Positions 61,405 to 64,000 of a stretch of DNA of 64,000 nucleotides are shown one piece after another. A program made the translations under genes and the position numbers. Positions within the stretch are counted from its first letter, which is position 1; the number at the start of each line of letters is the position of its first letter. The notes beneath the pieces were generated by a model, which searched no databases, was not told where the DNA came from, and saw nothing but the letters and a program-made list of their open reading frames with translations. The stretch is from Morinoia aosen (taxonomy: Eukaryota; Arthropoda; Malacostraca; Amphipoda; Talitridae): contig CM059564.1 in assembly GCA_030386875.1 (NCBI GenBank), positions 42,056,075-42,120,074 of the forward strand, given 5' to 3'.

Positions 61405-64000
61405 CAAATTAAAATAATGGCGGAAGTTATAGAAAATAAGATCTTTGGTCGCTCGAATGCATACTAAAGTATGCACTGCTTGAAATCTTCACTGCAAAAA
61501 TAAAATTATTAAAGAGAAAAGCCGAGTAAAACGTTCAGAATCCTAGAATCCTAACTCAATGATTTGAAGTGCACGCACACGCAAAGAGCCTCGGCAAATA
61601 AAGAAAGGCACTTTTATTTTCATCAAACGGTCTCTGCCGAAAAGGTAAAGCTCTTTCTAAAGCGTTTCAAAACATAAAAGCAGAACTCATAGCCTAAAAG
61701 GTTTCATTCAATATCATCATTCCTCCAACAGTTGGCAAAAACAATAAAACGAATAGCTGAGCAATCTTCACAATTCAGTCACACAGTTTTCCACGAAGCA
61801 TGAAAGCGGACGGGAAAATATCGATAAGAACTTGGAAGTCCTTGATAAACACGAGGGAGAATTAAGCTCACTCTTTACTGCAGGACAGAAAATGAGGCCC
61901 TGAGGTATACCCACTTGAGTTTCCATTAAAGCTGTGGAAAATATTCACAGTAACTGAATCTAAAAAGCATCGCACTTTGAGGTCTACGCCCTCGCTTCGG
62001 TAATGAAGAGGAAATGAGGAGTATTCGTGCGACACCAAAAATAGACGCGAGCAAGAGCACAATGTAGCGACCGAGACGTGAGCGGAGTTGCAACTACTGT
62101 GTTCAACGCATGCTTCAAAGGATTACATTCGAGAACTTGAAGGTTTATTTTTTTGGAGAAATGCTGTGAACTTCATGCCCCAGGCAGCATTTTTTTGTAG
62201 TGCAGGCAGAGTAACATTAAGCTATGGAATGAACGTTTTGTTTTGAATAGAAACGGTGTGGTCAAGAAATTTGATGAATGATGTGTCAGACTTTCAAATG
62301 TAGTTATTTTTGAGGTCAAATCCGAGTACAAAGTTGCACAATAAACAGTATTATTACCCTAGATCTCAGAGCAGTAAATTTTTGTCATGAAAATAAAGTC
62401 AAAGATTACAATGAAAGATACTCAATTTTCTAAAGGAAAATGACCAGCTAAAAAACTGTACTTGAAATCAAATCTCAAAATTTTTAGTAATTGATAAACC
62501 CGCCTAAATATTCATTTGGGAATATCGAACAATCATCAAGTATTCTGAAAAATATTATTTCATTTTCTTTTTTTCTGGAACTTCATGTATTTGAAATGTA
62601 CTATTTTTGTTGTTGTTATCATGTTTACAGAATGCATGATAAACTTAGGATTTCGATAAAAATCCGTTTCACATCAAGTAAAGCTGATCAAACGAAATCG
62701 CGCCGCACCCATCGCAAGAATTTTAGCCGACCGCTATAGCATCCCATGGAACAGTGTTTTTTTTGAACAGGTTTGTGGTTTAGTTGTACTAATATTATAT
62801 TTTTTATTCAAGTGGTCTACTTGAATAGTTGAGTGGTTCGCTCGAATTACAAATTCAGTAAAAATTTTAAAACGAAGAAAATTCCTAAGAAATTAATCAC
62901 GTTTAATAGGAAAACGTATAATAATCATCAGTTCAGTAAAAGATTTAGTAACATCTCTGAAATACAAGATCAAGCAACGGTGAAGAAGAGACATTACGAT
63001 ATAAATATAAAGAAAATGATTATGAAAAAATTTAGCAAATGAAATAAATGAGACTGAGCAAGGGTTGGCTTATTGATCATGAAAAATCGACTTTTTTTAT
63101 TTTGACAGCTTCAACGACATAGAAGCTGAGGCATGGAAACTAAAGCTTCAGGCAAGTTAGCGAGAAAATTTAGCTAAATTTTTCAAAAGTAACGCAAGAG
63201 AACATCAACAGAAATGTCTCGATTGCAGACAGTTATCGTAGTTCTATTAAAAGAAGAAAAATCGGTTTCGAAAAGAGACGTCTTCCTTAATTTACGAACT
63301 TAATAATTCTGATCATTTAAAGTGAATAAAATACGAAAGTTGGATTATCTCCAATACTTCAACAGAAGCTTTCCAATGTAAGCAATTTCTCATAATATTG
63401 GAGCACTCAATATTTCCTAAAGCTTTAAAACTTGAGAGGTAACTCGTTTTCAGATGTGGTTTTGTGCTTCACAGTGTCTTACAGCGAGCCCATCCAACAC
63501 TGCATTACTATATCTGTTGGGAGAAAAATGCCTTTCATCTCTTCAAATACCAATAGCAGTAGAAATTATATTCATCTTCTAGCAGACCAATTATGTTTAA
63601 AACACGCAGTGTTGAATTTTTTATTACCACTATCAATTTACATTTTTTTACCGCTATTGGTTAAGAGTTAAGAGAGCTATGTTGAATAGTCACCTTTTTT
63701 TTGTGTCAACGCCTAGCTTACTTTGAACGTATATCAGACACATAATACAACGTAGGAGAATCCACAAATTAATAGGAAGCGTAGGATATATCGGAACTGA
63801 ATCCAAAATATTTAAAAATAAATTCATTATTCATTGAACCTTTTGGTAAACTACTCTTGCATTAGTTCGAAGTTCTTCTCTATTCAAACTTGACGTTTTC
63901 ATCGCGAGAGCTTCGAAAAAAGCTCGAAGTAAAGAAAACCGAGATACATCACCTGCAAGTCTCGAGTTAGCCGGGCGATCGAGTAGACTTAATATAAAAA
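61405..64000. other. No gene recognised
   Basis: AT-rich DNA to the end of the window. Frames at 62491-62739, 62833-63042 and 63432-63671 are 82 codons or fewer, with lysine/serine-rich or hydrophobic chance composition. Confidence 0.5.

Overview
The window looks like non-coding, repeat-rich nuclear DNA of an arthropod, most likely an insect with a large genome. The signs are AT-rich sequence with no tightly packed ORFs, an interstitial TTAGG-type array (insect telomere motif), a tRNA-derived SINE with a microsatellite-like tail, TTAA-flanked MITEs, and several long minisatellites. I cannot name a species or order. I found no protein-coding gene, rRNA, functional tRNA or CRISPR array that I can defend. 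Every long open frame is either a shadow of a tandem repeat whose period is a multiple of three, part of a transposable element, or an unrecognised frame of a length expected by chance.

Layout. Positions 1-4761 hold two apparently identical direct repeats of at least 653 bp (1-653 and 4109-4761) around a 3.5 kb segment without recognisable genes; this could be an LTR-type element, a tandem duplication or an assembly artefact. Positions 4762-11481 are mostly featureless. Positions 11482-16600 are dense in elements: three full-length copies of a short retroposon family (one inserted inside another), a fourth at 14770, a 58-bp tandem array, a TTAGG-like array, a pair of 135-bp inverted repeats and a TTAA MITE. 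Positions 16600-29500 carry sparse elements, including a tRNA-derived SINE (20700-21072), two more MITEs and two 5'-truncated retroposon copies. Positions 29740-31625 hold a fold-back element with about 140-bp terminal inverted repeats and, 0.97 kb away, an inverted copy of its core. Positions 31690-34213 carry another retroposon copy and the two best-preserved MITEs. Positions 35023-61404 carry most of the tandem arrays: 45-bp, 17-bp (1.1 kb), TA, 33-bp, 66-bp, 30-bp, 25-bp (2.0 kb), 43-bp and a roughly 130-bp array with a relic coding signature. The last 2.6 kb are featureless.

The best new material is three sets of families, each reconstructed from copies inside this window. (1) A ~365-bp short retroposon, ten copies, all on the minus strand, with a fixed 5' end carrying two hairpins and a (TAATC)n-type 3' tail. 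(2) Two related TTAA-flanked MITE families (~272 and ~227 bp, three copies each) sharing the terminal motif TTAACAC-TTGACTGC, which suggests mobilisation by one piggyBac-like transposase. (3) The fold-back element and its inverted core. The 25-bp satellite is also notable, because each unit is a near-perfect inverted repeat and a few units carry the hairpin centre flipped.
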